Assembly (NCBI RefSeq): GCF_958450345.1 | Contig: NC_088780.1 | Coordinates: forward strand, 115,952,226-116,016,225 | Length of the DNA: 64,000 nt | Source: Calliphora vicina | Lineage: Eukaryota > Arthropoda > Insecta > Diptera > Calliphoridae | Direction: 5' to 3' | Part shown: positions 1 to 9,865 of the stretch, one piece after another | Numbering within the stretch: the first letter of the stretch is position 1 | How the letters are laid out: each line of letters begins with the position of its first letter | Program-made: the position numbers and the translations under genes | Notes under the pieces: generated by a model | Seen by the model: the letters and a program-made list of their open reading frames with translations, nothing else | The model's database searches: none | What the model was told of the DNA's origin: nothing

Positions 1-1840
1 ATTTCATTCAACAACAAGTCAATGGTTCTGACTTAAGGTAGGGTCACATATGGCAAATATTTGCTCAAAAAAGCGTAACAACTTTTTTTAGTACAAATTT
101 GTTTGACGTGTTTACTCTTACAGGTGTTTTGTAAGATCAAACAGCATCAAATAAAATAAAACTAAATTTTTTGTTTTGAATCATCCTAAGTAAAATGAGT
201 TTTTGAAATAAATAAAAGAATTCAAATGTATTTTATTTAGTGGTTACGTCTTCTTCTTCAAATATTTGTCATATATTTGACGAACATTTTATACTGAAAT
301 ATGAAAATTTTTTTTGAAGGACTGAGTTTTAAAGTCGCTTATTTTTGAATCTAATTAAGATATTGACTTGAAATATTTTTTGTAAGACCAAAAATTAATT
401 TATCTAAACAGAAAAGATTAGTTCAGAATAAATATGGATCAAATCGGGCCAAATATACAATTAAAATTGTGGTACAAATTTTAGTTTTAGAAACTCAATA
501 AATATGTAATAAAAGCTTTATTTATTAACAAAACTAAATGAAATTTACAACGTTTTTAAAATTTGTCATTAGAAATAAGAAAGTGTAAAAAACATTATCA
601 AAAGGACAAAGAAAATCCCGCAATTCCTAAAAATTGGAGCAAAAATCCCAAAAATTTTATTTTTTTACAATTTTGCCCATTTCCTCCAGGACTGGGAAAA
701 TGCTTTGGGGATAAATAGGGAACATATCAGGGTTTCCAAAACTGCTTTCCATTTTCTGATCCAAGCTTTGGGATTTTAGTTGAAATTTTGATAAAAAATA
801 GGTCAAATTCCGAAAGGCGTAAGGCCGACATATTCGAAAAATTTAACATATGTTTTATAACAAAATGTTCTCTGTAAAGATACCTTACAAAAAAACATAA
901 CTTTGTTATATGTTCTTAAGACCCTCTTACTTATAAAAAATCGGTTTCTAACCAGTAAATATTACTGACAGTAGCCTAAATTCCAATATTGACGTTTTCG
1001 AAGAGATTACACAAAGAAAATGCTGTGGCCCCCAGCATCTTATTTGGTGAAAGTGCCTTGGCAGTCAATGTGTTAAACCCATATTAACCCAAAGTCAAAA
1101 ATGGGTAGCCCAGGAAGCTATCAGATCCCAAAGTTTTTATTTAACCGATAACCAAGCAACCGTAAAAAATCGATAAGCCAAATAGCATGAAAACAATATT
1201 ATTACTTCATGTTATTATGGGTTAAGGAAGACCATGTAGAAAACTGGATTAGTTGTTTAATAGTTATGGTCCAATAGATTACAGAAATTACTCTTTACTG
1301 ACAAATTGCATGTATTTTATATTTTTAATAATTTTTTGTAAAGGTCTTGGACAATTTTGAAACCAGTTATAAAAGTGTTAATAATGTCCTGGAAATTGAA
1401 AATTATAAAATTAAATGCTAAAAAATGAGTTACGAAAAGTTTTTTATGAAATAATTTTAACAAATTTGTGAAAAAAAACTAAATCTCCTGGTTAACCCAT
1501 AATAAATTTTTAAATTTTGCAAACAAATTTTTTAAATGTATAATTTGAAATTTTATGATTTTTTTTGCCTCAAGCTATAATGCGATAATAATGTTATTTT
1601 TATATTTTATATTAAAAATCTATTGTTACATTAAATACAAATACAAAAACTATTACTATTATTTTTTTATATTTTATTTTTATTGAAAATATTACTACTT
1701 CGAATCAGAACACGAAACTTTAAATTAAATGTGTAACCTCTTGCATTTGCATTTGCATTTGATTTTTAGATTACGGATATTAATTTGCAAAATGAGGGTT
1801 GGATTTGGTAGGATTTGAATTAAATTGAAAACACAGTTTT
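1..1840. other. AT-rich non-coding stretch
   Basis: No supported gene, RNA or bounded element. No long open frame and no recognisable protein motif in either strand. The sequence is probably intergenic and contains only simple A/T runs. Confidence 0.4.
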
Positions 1841-1872
1841 TATGCTCACACCACCATAGTGGGGAGAGTATA
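1841..1872 (-). repeat. 3' terminal fragment of Helentron-like family F1
   Basis: CACCACCATAGTGGGGAG matches, in reverse orientation, the conserved 3' hairpin end of the F1 repeats found throughout the window (for example at 17348). Only the terminal piece of about 30 bp is visible. Confidence 0.55.
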
Positions 1873-1917
1873 TTTAATTTGTGCTGATGATACCTTTGAC
1901 TTCCAATAAATCTAAAG

Positions 1918-3050
1918 CAGGGAAAGGCAACCTATACTATTGCATTTTACTACTGTATTAGTTATACAACCCAGCAGTTCTAGGACACAGTACCGAACTA
2001 GTGATTTTACCCATCATTTAGGGTGGGAGCTAGTTACTTCAATAGCCACGTGACTAGTCATTTTAACACGGGCATGTCCTAGGCAGGGGGTCAATTGTCT
2101 CTTTTAGATTACAATGGGACTGTCTAATAGCTGGTCCAAAGTAGGCAACGCATTGGATTCACATACTGGATACATAGCGTCAGTTACCTTGCTAGCTTTG
2201 TAACTGGTTACTTGATCAGCTACTTGACTAGTTATTTTAACACGTGCATGTCCTAAGCAGGGTGTCAATTCACCCTTTTCATTACAATGTGACTATCGGA
2301 TAGCTGATCGAAGGTAGTCAACGCTTCTGGTGGGTAAAATAAACTGCAGTACAAAAAAAGTTTGAAGTGACTTCACCATAGGTTACTAAGAGACACTAAA
2401 GTGACTATTGACTTCATGCTATGTTACATGCGATATCAATATACTTAAGCAAAAATAAAAATAAACTGTATGAGAATTATATTAACACAATTTGTAAAAA
2501 ACCACTTTGTACGAATTACTCACAAAACGTTTAAAGTGACTACACTCTAGATTACTTAGAGACACTTAAGTGACAATTGTCTTCACGCTAGATTACTTGG
2601 GATGCATAAAGTAACCAATTGTCTTCTCTCTGCACTACAAAGTGCCCACACGTGTCAAATGACCAAAATATATAAAATGGAGTCAGCCAAGTGATAAGAC
2701 ATTTGTGACAATTACTGTCTTTAAGGGATACATTGACTACTTGCTTAACTGCTGGGAATCTCTCCGCTCTCACCACGAATCGGTGTTGCCAGTAAACTTT
2801 CGTCTCTTTTCCCCAATTAAAAATGTAAAATCTCATATTGTTCATCATACATCCTCAAAAGTTGGGAAATTTTTTTTTCACTGGCAACGCTGATTCTTAA
2901 ATGGTGCGATAAAAAACGATACACAACCTGCTTGTTTGAGTTCTCAAGCTAGACTGATTAAAAGTTGTTTATTTCTCTACAATGCGTGTGCACACGTACG
3001 TAAGAGAAGAGTAAATGAAAAACGCGGCGCCCATGTTTTGCCTTTCCCTG
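1918..3050. mobile_element. Non-autonomous hAT element with CAGGGAAAGGCAA termini
   Basis: The element begins CAGGGAAAGGCAA and ends with its exact inverse TTGCCTTTCCCTG. It is flanked by the perfect 8-bp duplication ATCTAAAG (1910-1917 and 3051-3058), the hallmark of hAT transposition. It is 1133 bp. The interior holds no transposase but has degenerate direct repeats: about 125 bp at 2027-2150 and 2212-2330, and shorter units of the type AAGTGACTnnACTTCA near 2365-2420 and 2530-2590. The short reading frames across 2588-2893 lie wholly inside it and are not credible genes. Confidence 0.85.
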
Positions 3051-3058
3051 ATCTAAAG

Positions 3059-4188
3059 CCATGGTAGGCGTTCATATTGTTGAGGTTACGATGAATGATG
3101 AATTAAAATAAAATGATTAAAAATAAAATTCGTAATCGAATTAAACCAGAATTGTTAAGTTCAATAATACAAATTCGAGAAGGATTGAAATTCGAAAATG
3201 CATGTTGTTACACTTACAATATAACTAATGATATTGCAAATAAAATAAGATCATCATTCAATTAATTATTTTGTATAATCAGTATTCTAATAGCTTTTGT
3301 ATCGAATAATATTGGTAAATGTATTAATAAATTAAAAATCTTATTTCATTAAAACATGGAAGTTATAAAAAATATTTGTTATTTTATTCTTTAAAACAAA
3401 AACAGAAATTCAATATAAAAGTATATTTAAAAAAACTATATATGTATATTTAATGTAAAATACATATATAAAAGAATATTCAATTCTGACTATAATATAT
3501 TTTTTAAAAATTAAAATATTTATTTAAATATTTTTGTACTACATTTTATAAAATAACCTACAATTTCTTATTCCCAATTTATTTTCAGAAAAAATTTTGA
3601 ATTAATAATTCGTTACCTTAATATAGAAACGCCGTAACTCGTTTTTTCCAAAATTTAGTTTTTTGCATACTTCGATAGATAATCCCGTAATACACCATTA
3701 ATAAAATAAAATGTGACAACATTAATTCATAAAATTTTGTGTTAAAAAAATCACAACTACAGAAATTTAAGTTTTATTAAGTTGTTTTCTTCTCCTGTAC
3801 AGTAATGAAAATGTTAGTTAGTTATGTCCTTTCTATATTAAGGTAGCGATATGAAATGTAATCTATTAAAACAAGTCAACAATTGTTATGAACAAAATTA
3901 GAAAAAACTTTAATTTATATTTGTAACATTTGAAATAAAAATTGTATTGTTACATTGAAAAAATTTAGCACTTTTTTTTTCTTCTGTAGAACATTTTAGC
4001 ACTTAGATTTTCAAGTTTTAGCATATTTTGAAATTCATTTTCTGGCAACACTGCCCGAATGTGAACAAAAGAGCGTAATAGAGCGTAAAAATACACACAA
4101 TTCATTCAGTTTCTTGATGTTGTTGTGGATATTTTATTTTTTACCCAAAAGAGCACACAAATTAAATGCCTCTTTTTGCGTACCACTG
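3059..4188. mobile_element. Probable second hAT element at the same target
   Basis: The right end reads GCGTACCACTG followed by a third copy of ATCTAAAG (4189-4196). The left end, just after the second ATCTAAAG, reads CCATGGTAGGC, which matches the inverse of the right end (CAGTGGTACGC) at 8 of 11 positions. This would be a separate element that shares the target octamer with the 1918 element. The termini are degenerate and no transposase is present. A smaller MITE lies inside it at 3610-3849. Confidence 0.45.
3610..3849. mobile_element. Inverted-repeat MITE of about 240 bp
   Basis: TCGTTACCTTAATATAGAAA at the left is mirrored by the inverse of TTTCTATATTAAGGTAGCGA at the right, with one mismatch in 20. 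The match continues less well into GTAACT/ATAACT. TTAA lies within both arms, but the symmetry extends outside it, so the target duplication and superfamily are unclear. No coding. Confidence 0.55.
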
Positions 4189-4229
4189 ATCTAAAGCGTC
4201 TGTTCTGATCACCGAAACGAGAGAGTATA

Positions 4230-4740
4230 CGACCAGGAAATGTCTCATGCAGTAATTAAATTGTTTCACGGGCTGTATTACTTGTGCAACTCAACAAGAG
4301 CTTGCGAAATCATTGGGAGCTACTCAATCAGTAGGATTCATCCAAAAGCAGGGAGGTACGAATACTTTGAAAGACTATTTTCTATATTTTATGAAATGCT
4401 GCAGTACCTGTTAAAAACTACTTAAAATAAAGTAGTTGGGAAGTTTTGCTTCACTTGCTTTATAGTCCAAACGTTGCCCCGTCTGACTACTATTTGTTTC
4501 GATAGAAGCAGAATATACGCAATACGCTTCACTCTTGGCCTGTGCATTTCTTTTGGCTATTGCCAGAAAGATGGCCAATACTTTGAATAAATTTATATTG
4601 TACAAATGTTTTAAAATAAAAGCGAAATATTTGAAAAAAACTGGCATTTTTTAGTACTACACCCAATATTTTTAAATATATTTTTTTATCTTTTGTATGG
4701 AAAAAACAAAACATGCATTATAAGAGTTACAAATTTATTG
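4230..4740 (+). pseudogene. Internally deleted mariner transposase relic
   Basis: A helix-turn-helix piece reads ATQQELAKSLGATQS then GFIQKQG (about 4287-4357), as in the mariner N-terminal domain. About 40 bases later, in another frame, comes PVKNYLK...WEVLL...VAPSDYYLFR (about 4408-4505), which is the mariner C-terminal region around the third catalytic Asp of DD34D. It is followed by HFFWLLPERW. The central third, including the first catalytic Asp, is missing. Several stops and frame changes make it a dead copy. No termini could be fixed. Confidence 0.7.
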
Positions 4741-5140
4741 CGTAAATTTACAATTTGGAAAAATACAGTGTTAAGATAGTTGAGGTATAATTTATTATCT
4801 TTTGTCCTGCGTAAGTTTTGAAAATCACGCCATTTTCACCTATTTTTAAATTTGTCCCGCATTTTGGCAACCCTAGTGCGAATGGTCTTGCATCATTGCA
4901 AATGCAAAATTGTATATGGTTTTGTGTGTATTTTGTTATTGGATTACGGTAAATTGTTGCACTTGCAATGACACATGAAGATACGCTATCTATTGTAAAT
5001 CCTGAATATTTAAGTCATACACCAATAAATTTAAAAATTGTATTCATTCGAATAAAAAATTATTTTTTGCCTCGATTATTGGAATTACAATCAAAGTACT
5101 TATGTATGTGTTTCAAATAAAATGAGTTCTCACAAAATAT
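4741..5140. other. No feature seen
   Basis: AT-rich sequence between the mariner relic and the hAT element. There is no supported reading frame or repeat boundary. Confidence 0.4.
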
Positions 5141-5329
5141 GTTAAAAGCAGAGACCAAAAATAACTGTTATTAAATTTTTTGAGACTGAAAGAGTTAGGC
5201 ATAATTCAATGTATAATTTTTACGTTTTCAAATAAGAGTTATTCATAATAAATATGTTTTTTCGTTGCTCATAACTTTTATTTTTGATTTATAATTTTTT
5301 ACGTTGCCTAATAAGTGTTATTCATAATA

Positions 5330-6915
5330 CAGTACGAGACACAAATGTGTAAATAAATTTGGAAATATCTATAATTTGAATTTTTATGCTCAACATTTAC
5401 CAATCTGACAATATTTTTTACACAATATGAAGATCATGATTAGTGAAGTATAGCAATACAAAAAAATTAATTTCAAGTAATGGCATTTAAATACCAGGAT
5501 ATCAAAAAGTTAAAAACTGAATTACACAATTTTGTCGCATTTTCTTTAAAGTTAAATAAACTTGTTATTATTATTTTGAAAAAGAACTATTTTAATCAAT
5601 TTCATTAATGACAGTTAGTTAAAACATGTTACTAGTTAACAATTTACAATTCTTTAAGGAATATTGAATATGAAGAAGATTATCACCGAAGTTGCAAATT
5701 CTGTTACCGAGCAGCTGAAAAATGGTATCTCCCAACGAAAAATATCCACCAAATTCAATATTTCTTTTAATCTGTTGAGAACATAGCGAATATATGTGGT
5801 TTGGCTTTTCCAGCACCAATTTGTGGACGGAATTCAATTATATTGTTAAAAGATGGTCTCACTGTATAACGTCTAGTTGCATCAGGAGAAGAAAATAGTC
5901 CCCGTGAAGTACAACCAAAACTATCTTCATGCTACCAAATTAAGATTTCAAAACGTGCATCTCTTAGAGAAATCAAAAGATGTGGTTTTTATGCAATAAA
6001 GATTGTTAAAAAACCTCGTTTAACTGAAAGACACAAGTCTCTTCGACTAACATTTGTAAATTTTTTTAAGAAATGGACCTTTGATGATTGGGAAAAAGTT
6101 ATCTGTACAGATGAATCGAAAATTAACCATTTTAGAACTGATGGAACAAAATATGACTACCAAAAACGAAATGCGCCATTAAAAGACCGTGATTTTATGA
6201 CGACTATGAAATATGGTGGTGGAATATTGCCATTTTGTGGTTGTTTTTCTGCGAAAGGTGTAGGAAAACTCCATAAAATTGGTAGTAATATGAATGCAGA
6301 AATGTATATAGACATTATCAAGACAACAGATGTGGATAGTCTGAATGATTGGCGTGGACAAATTGAAAACACTGTGATACTACAAGATAACGACAACAAA
6401 CATAAGTCTAAAAAGACCCTTAATTTTTTAAAAACCGCCAAAATTACATAGCTAGATTGACTCCCACAATCTCAGAATTTAAATCCGATTGAGAATTTGG
6501 TGCGAATTCTAAAACGTCGCGTTTATAATTATCAAAATGCATTTAGAAACACAACTCAGGTCTAGGAGCGCTCCCATGATATCTAGGGATCTATAATGCA
6601 AGAAGAGTGTCGCAAACTGGTGGAGAGTATGCCCTCCAGAATTCAGGCTGCCATTGACGCGAAAGCAGGTTATTCGAAGTACTAAAAAAGTTACTTTAGT
6701 AATCTACGCCAAAAGTGTGTAAATGGGTTGCAGTTATTTTTTTTAGATTACTGGAGTATAATTAAGGAAATATTTTATTTATTTAGTCCTAAAATATCCT
6801 TAATAAATATTGTTTAAAAAAACACAAAACGTTTCTTTATAAACATTGCACTTTAAAAATGGTGTCACAAAGTGTAAATATATGACCATCATTTACACAT
6901 TTTTGTCTTACACTG
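5330..6915 (+). mobile_element. Tc1-like transposon, degenerate
   Basis: A 1586-bp element with TA duplications at 5328-5329 and 6916-6917. The terminal inverted repeats are CAGTACGAGACACAAATGTG and, inverted from the right, CAGTGTAAGACAAAAATGTG (about 28 bp in all). It is inserted within the AT-rich subterminal repeats of the surrounding hAT copy. The internal transposase relic is listed separately. Confidence 0.85.
5661..6690 (+). pseudogene. Tc1-like transposase relic
   Basis: Pieces of a Tc1 transposase appear in order but in different frames. A helix-turn-helix segment reads EQLKNGISQRKISTKFNIS (about 5710-5766). Next are RLTERHKSLRLTFV and VICTDESKINHFRTDG, holding the first catalytic Asp (about 6020-6145). 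An uninterrupted stretch at 6197-6451 has MKYGGGILPFCGCFSAKGVG, MNAEMYIDI and LQDNDNKH with the second catalytic Asp. The last Asp/Glu region (PNL..P.ENL in the family) is frameshifted around 6470-6500. Stops and frameshifts show that it is inactive. Confidence 0.8.
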
Positions 6916-7130
6916 TATATATTTTTTTACGTTGCTCATATTTGTATGGTTTTAAGTTGCCTAATAAGAGTTATTCTAAAAAATATATTTTTTTCGTTGC
7001 TCATAACTAAAAAGAAGTTTCTTTCGTCACCTTGATTGCATTTTATTAGTACATACATTGTATTTAACCTTTAAAGTCGCAAAAAATAAGCTTGGTATGA
7101 GATTGATGGTTTTTATTGTGTGTTTTTTAA

Positions 7131-7560
7131 TTATGAAGAATTTTGTTTCACAATCAATGTTTTAGCAAATGCATTGTCCGCCAAGTTGCAACTTTTCTCA
7201 GTCAACAAAATACGCAAAGCAGAAAATGCTCCTTCAACAGAAAGCCATTTAGCCGGCAGTGCATAGACAATATGAACCAATTTATTTAAAAATTGTAAAA
7301 GTATCCTTTTTCTCTTCCTAATATTGCAACAAATCGGCTTCTACGTCCAGTCTCATAGGTTTAAAGCTCTCTATTTCAGCTATAGCTGCTAATAACTCGG
7401 GCGATGTGTTGCCTTTCTCATCTTCTGAAGATAAATCCACTTCAAGTTCTCTAATTGATGTTCCGAACAACGGTGACGTATTTAGATTCGTCGATTCGTC
7501 AATCAGAAAATCGGATATTGGTTGAAGTGGAGATACTTCAGGTGAAGTTAAATCGAAAAA
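7131..7560 (-). pseudogene. hAT transposase C-terminal dimerisation relic
   Basis: Reading right to left, TSPEVSPLQPISDFL leads into SIRELEVDLSSEDEKGN and FKPMRLDVEADLLQY. After a frame change comes ALPAKWLSVEGAFSALRILL, then EKSCNLADNAFAKTLIVKQN and a stop at 7131. The pattern S-V-E-x-x-F-S-A-x...L-x-x-x-x-x-x-K-x-N is the hAT family dimerisation domain. Upstream parts of the transposase are absent. A second fragment homologous to its first half lies at 43950-44103. Confidence 0.75.
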
Positions 7561-7800
7561 TAAAAGTTATGAGTAACGAAAAAAAATATTTATTATAAAT
7601 AACTATTATTAGGCAACGTAAAAAAATATAAATCGAAAATAAAGTTATGAGTAACGTTAAAAAATATTTATTATGAATAACTCTTATAAGGCAACGTAAA
7701 AACATAAAAATCAAAAATTAAAGTTATGAGCAATGAAAAAAAATATTTATTATGAATAACACTTATTGAAAAGCACAACTTATTTTCATTGAGAATAACT

Positions 7801-8025
7801 CAAGGCGTATTAACAAGGTGAGTGCATAAAATCAGCTGTTTCTTAATTGTACACTATATGTCAAACATTGTTTATGTTTACATTTGTTATTGTAAATAAC
7901 ATAGTAATATTTTAATTCGCCTTGATTTTGACATTTACCGTACATTTTAACAAAAACAAATTGCCTGTTGTTTTTACATTGTTGTATTTGTTGCCGGGAC
8001 GCACTCACCTTGTTAATACGCCTTG
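7801..8025. mobile_element. 225-bp MITE with 25-bp perfect inverted repeats
   Basis: Both ends start CAAGGCGTATTAACAAGGTG when read inward, and the identity runs for 25 bp. They are flanked by the 8-bp duplication GAATAACT (7793-7800 and 8026-8033). There is no coding. The 8-bp duplication fits hAT, P or Merlin superfamilies. It is inserted in the subterminal repeats of the hAT copy at 5149-8121. Confidence 0.9.
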
Positions 8026-8255
8026 GAATAACTATTATTTAAAGAAACAAAAATTTATTTCTACAATATAACAGTTATGGCTAATTTTTTTTAGACATTT
8101 CTTATAACAGTTACGTCTCTGGTTAAAAGCATATTAATTATTGTTATACTATGTTATTTATTTATTTATAAAATCATAATTTGCTAAATTAATAAAGTGA
8201 TACTACTAAATTAAGCTTGCAGTTGATCTTAAATAAAATTTATAATTTATGTTGA

Positions 8256-9865
8256 TTATTTATTAATTTTAAATAAATAACGACCGCCAGACAAAACATT
8301 TGTGTTCAAACGATGGCCAAATAACTCAAACATCAAAACAAGAAATGCCAATAGATAGCCAAATAGTAAGATGAACAAAGGTCCCGATATGTGTTCAATT
8401 GACAGCATTTGAGGTGGTGACTTGGGTTTATAACCAGAAGCCAGCTTCTTTAAAATGTCCTGCACTTGATGATCCAAAAATTTGTAACTAAACTTTTATT
8501 GCACAAAAATATTTATAACAATTAAAATTTGTCATTATTACATTTTCAAAAACTTACGCGTCTTTCCCAATGGATATATATGCCGGTCTCCAAACAAAAT
8601 AATATATGTCGATCAAGTAAAGGCATCAAAGGCCAGCCTCTGATGGCCACTGCACGTGTCCAATCAAAGTACAAATCATCTTTGGGAACCTTGATATGAA
8701 ACACTAAACATTACTTTTAATTCCCAAAACAATTATACATATATCCACTAACAATTTTATTCTCCAAAGCTGAGCCCGTTATGTAGTCACCAAACGAAAA
8801 TGAGCCACTGTAAATGCGTTCCACTCCGAAGCCGTAGTTGTCCCAAAATGTGGCATTATATAGAAATTCATAATCTCTAACCTCAAATTGTTTGGCCAAA
8901 CGTTGTTCCATGGCTAAATCTGAGTTCTCCACCGTATGCACCCATATTATAGAAGGAGCGGCCCATTTCCAGCCACTTAAAGACCATTTGTGCATGGTAT
9001 CCACAGGCTCATTAAACAGAGGCATTGTTAGAATAGATTTTAATTGGCCGCTATAGGTATTTTCCAAAGTTATGGTGGCACACAATAGAAATGCCAAAAA
9101 TATGCGAGTGGCTACGCGGTGCAAACTATTAAATGTTCATCTAATAATTCATTTGAATTTGTGTAATTATTGAAAAACTTACACTGTATCTGCAGAAGGT
9201 TGTTGTATGAACACAGCAAATATGTCCAACAAAGTTTTTTCATAGTTCTTAATACTACGATATTTATTTGGTCGTGCCGAATAAATGTGTTTAAAACGAT
9301 ATGAGGCGTATTTGATAAAATGAAACATTAAGGAGCACATTATCATGGTAAACACCAGAAATATCCATAGACCATAGGAGAATGGCATAATGTTGGTGCG
9401 CCAACGGGGAAATTGTCTAGAAAACAATAATATATTAATTAATATACACACATATGTATATAAGTATAAACATTATGTTTACTTACGCTGGTCCTGGTCC
9501 TAGAATAGTTACAGCAGACCTAGCTATGAACTGTGAGGTTTCTGTTATATCATTATACCAATTGTAAATACAGCCTATGGCCATTTCGGTACGCTGCATA
9601 TAAAGATCTCCCAGCATTCCTTCGGCAGAACCATTGTCATATATGATTCCCCAATTATCGGCAGCATCTAGGAGGATGTTGTTAACAAAACTATATATTT
9701 TTAAGTTTAGTTTATATAATGATTTTACTTACAAGGCTCTACTCTTAAATGACAATTACGTATATGACAAAAAGATTTCATTAGCTCAGCTTCCACGCCA
9801 ATAAACTGAACTGTCTTTTGTGGAGCTTTAGAATTAATAGAATCCACATCTCCTTGACCGGATGG
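8256..9865 (-). CDS. IR gene, exons 5-10 (channel core cluster)
   Basis: Six exons separated by introns of 57-70 nt: 9865-9733, 9667-9487, 9416-9183, 9125-8753, 8689-8558 and 8492-8256. In order they encode the end of S1 (VQFIGVEAELMKSFC), the S1-M1 junction (ILGPGP), M1, the pore loop and M3, then S2, and finally M4 with a short cytoplasmic tail ending GGRYLFKINK. The stop is at 8256-8258. The bases AATAAA lie in the last sense codons, and AT-rich sequence follows. The 65-nt last intron was placed by choosing the acceptor that keeps IHWERR joined to FSYKFLDHQ. Confidence 0.85.

Larger units (their letters stand above)
5149..8121 (-). mobile_element. hAT element with nested Tc1 and MITE insertions
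   Basis: The termini are CAGAGACCAAAAATAACTG at the left and, read inverted, CAGAGACGTAACTGTTATAAG less its last base at the right. They are flanked by the perfect 8-bp duplication GTTAAAAG (5141-5148 and 8122-8129). The minus strand keeps the C-terminal dimerisation part of a hAT transposase (7131-7560). Subterminal regions consist of repeats of about 60-80 bp of the type CGTTGCTCATAACTTTTA...GTTGCCTAATAAG, near 5230-5330 and 6920-7015, and inverted at 7560-7770. A Tc1-like copy (5330-6915) and a 225-bp MITE (7801-8025) inserted later. Without them the element is about 1.15 kb. Confidence 0.85.
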
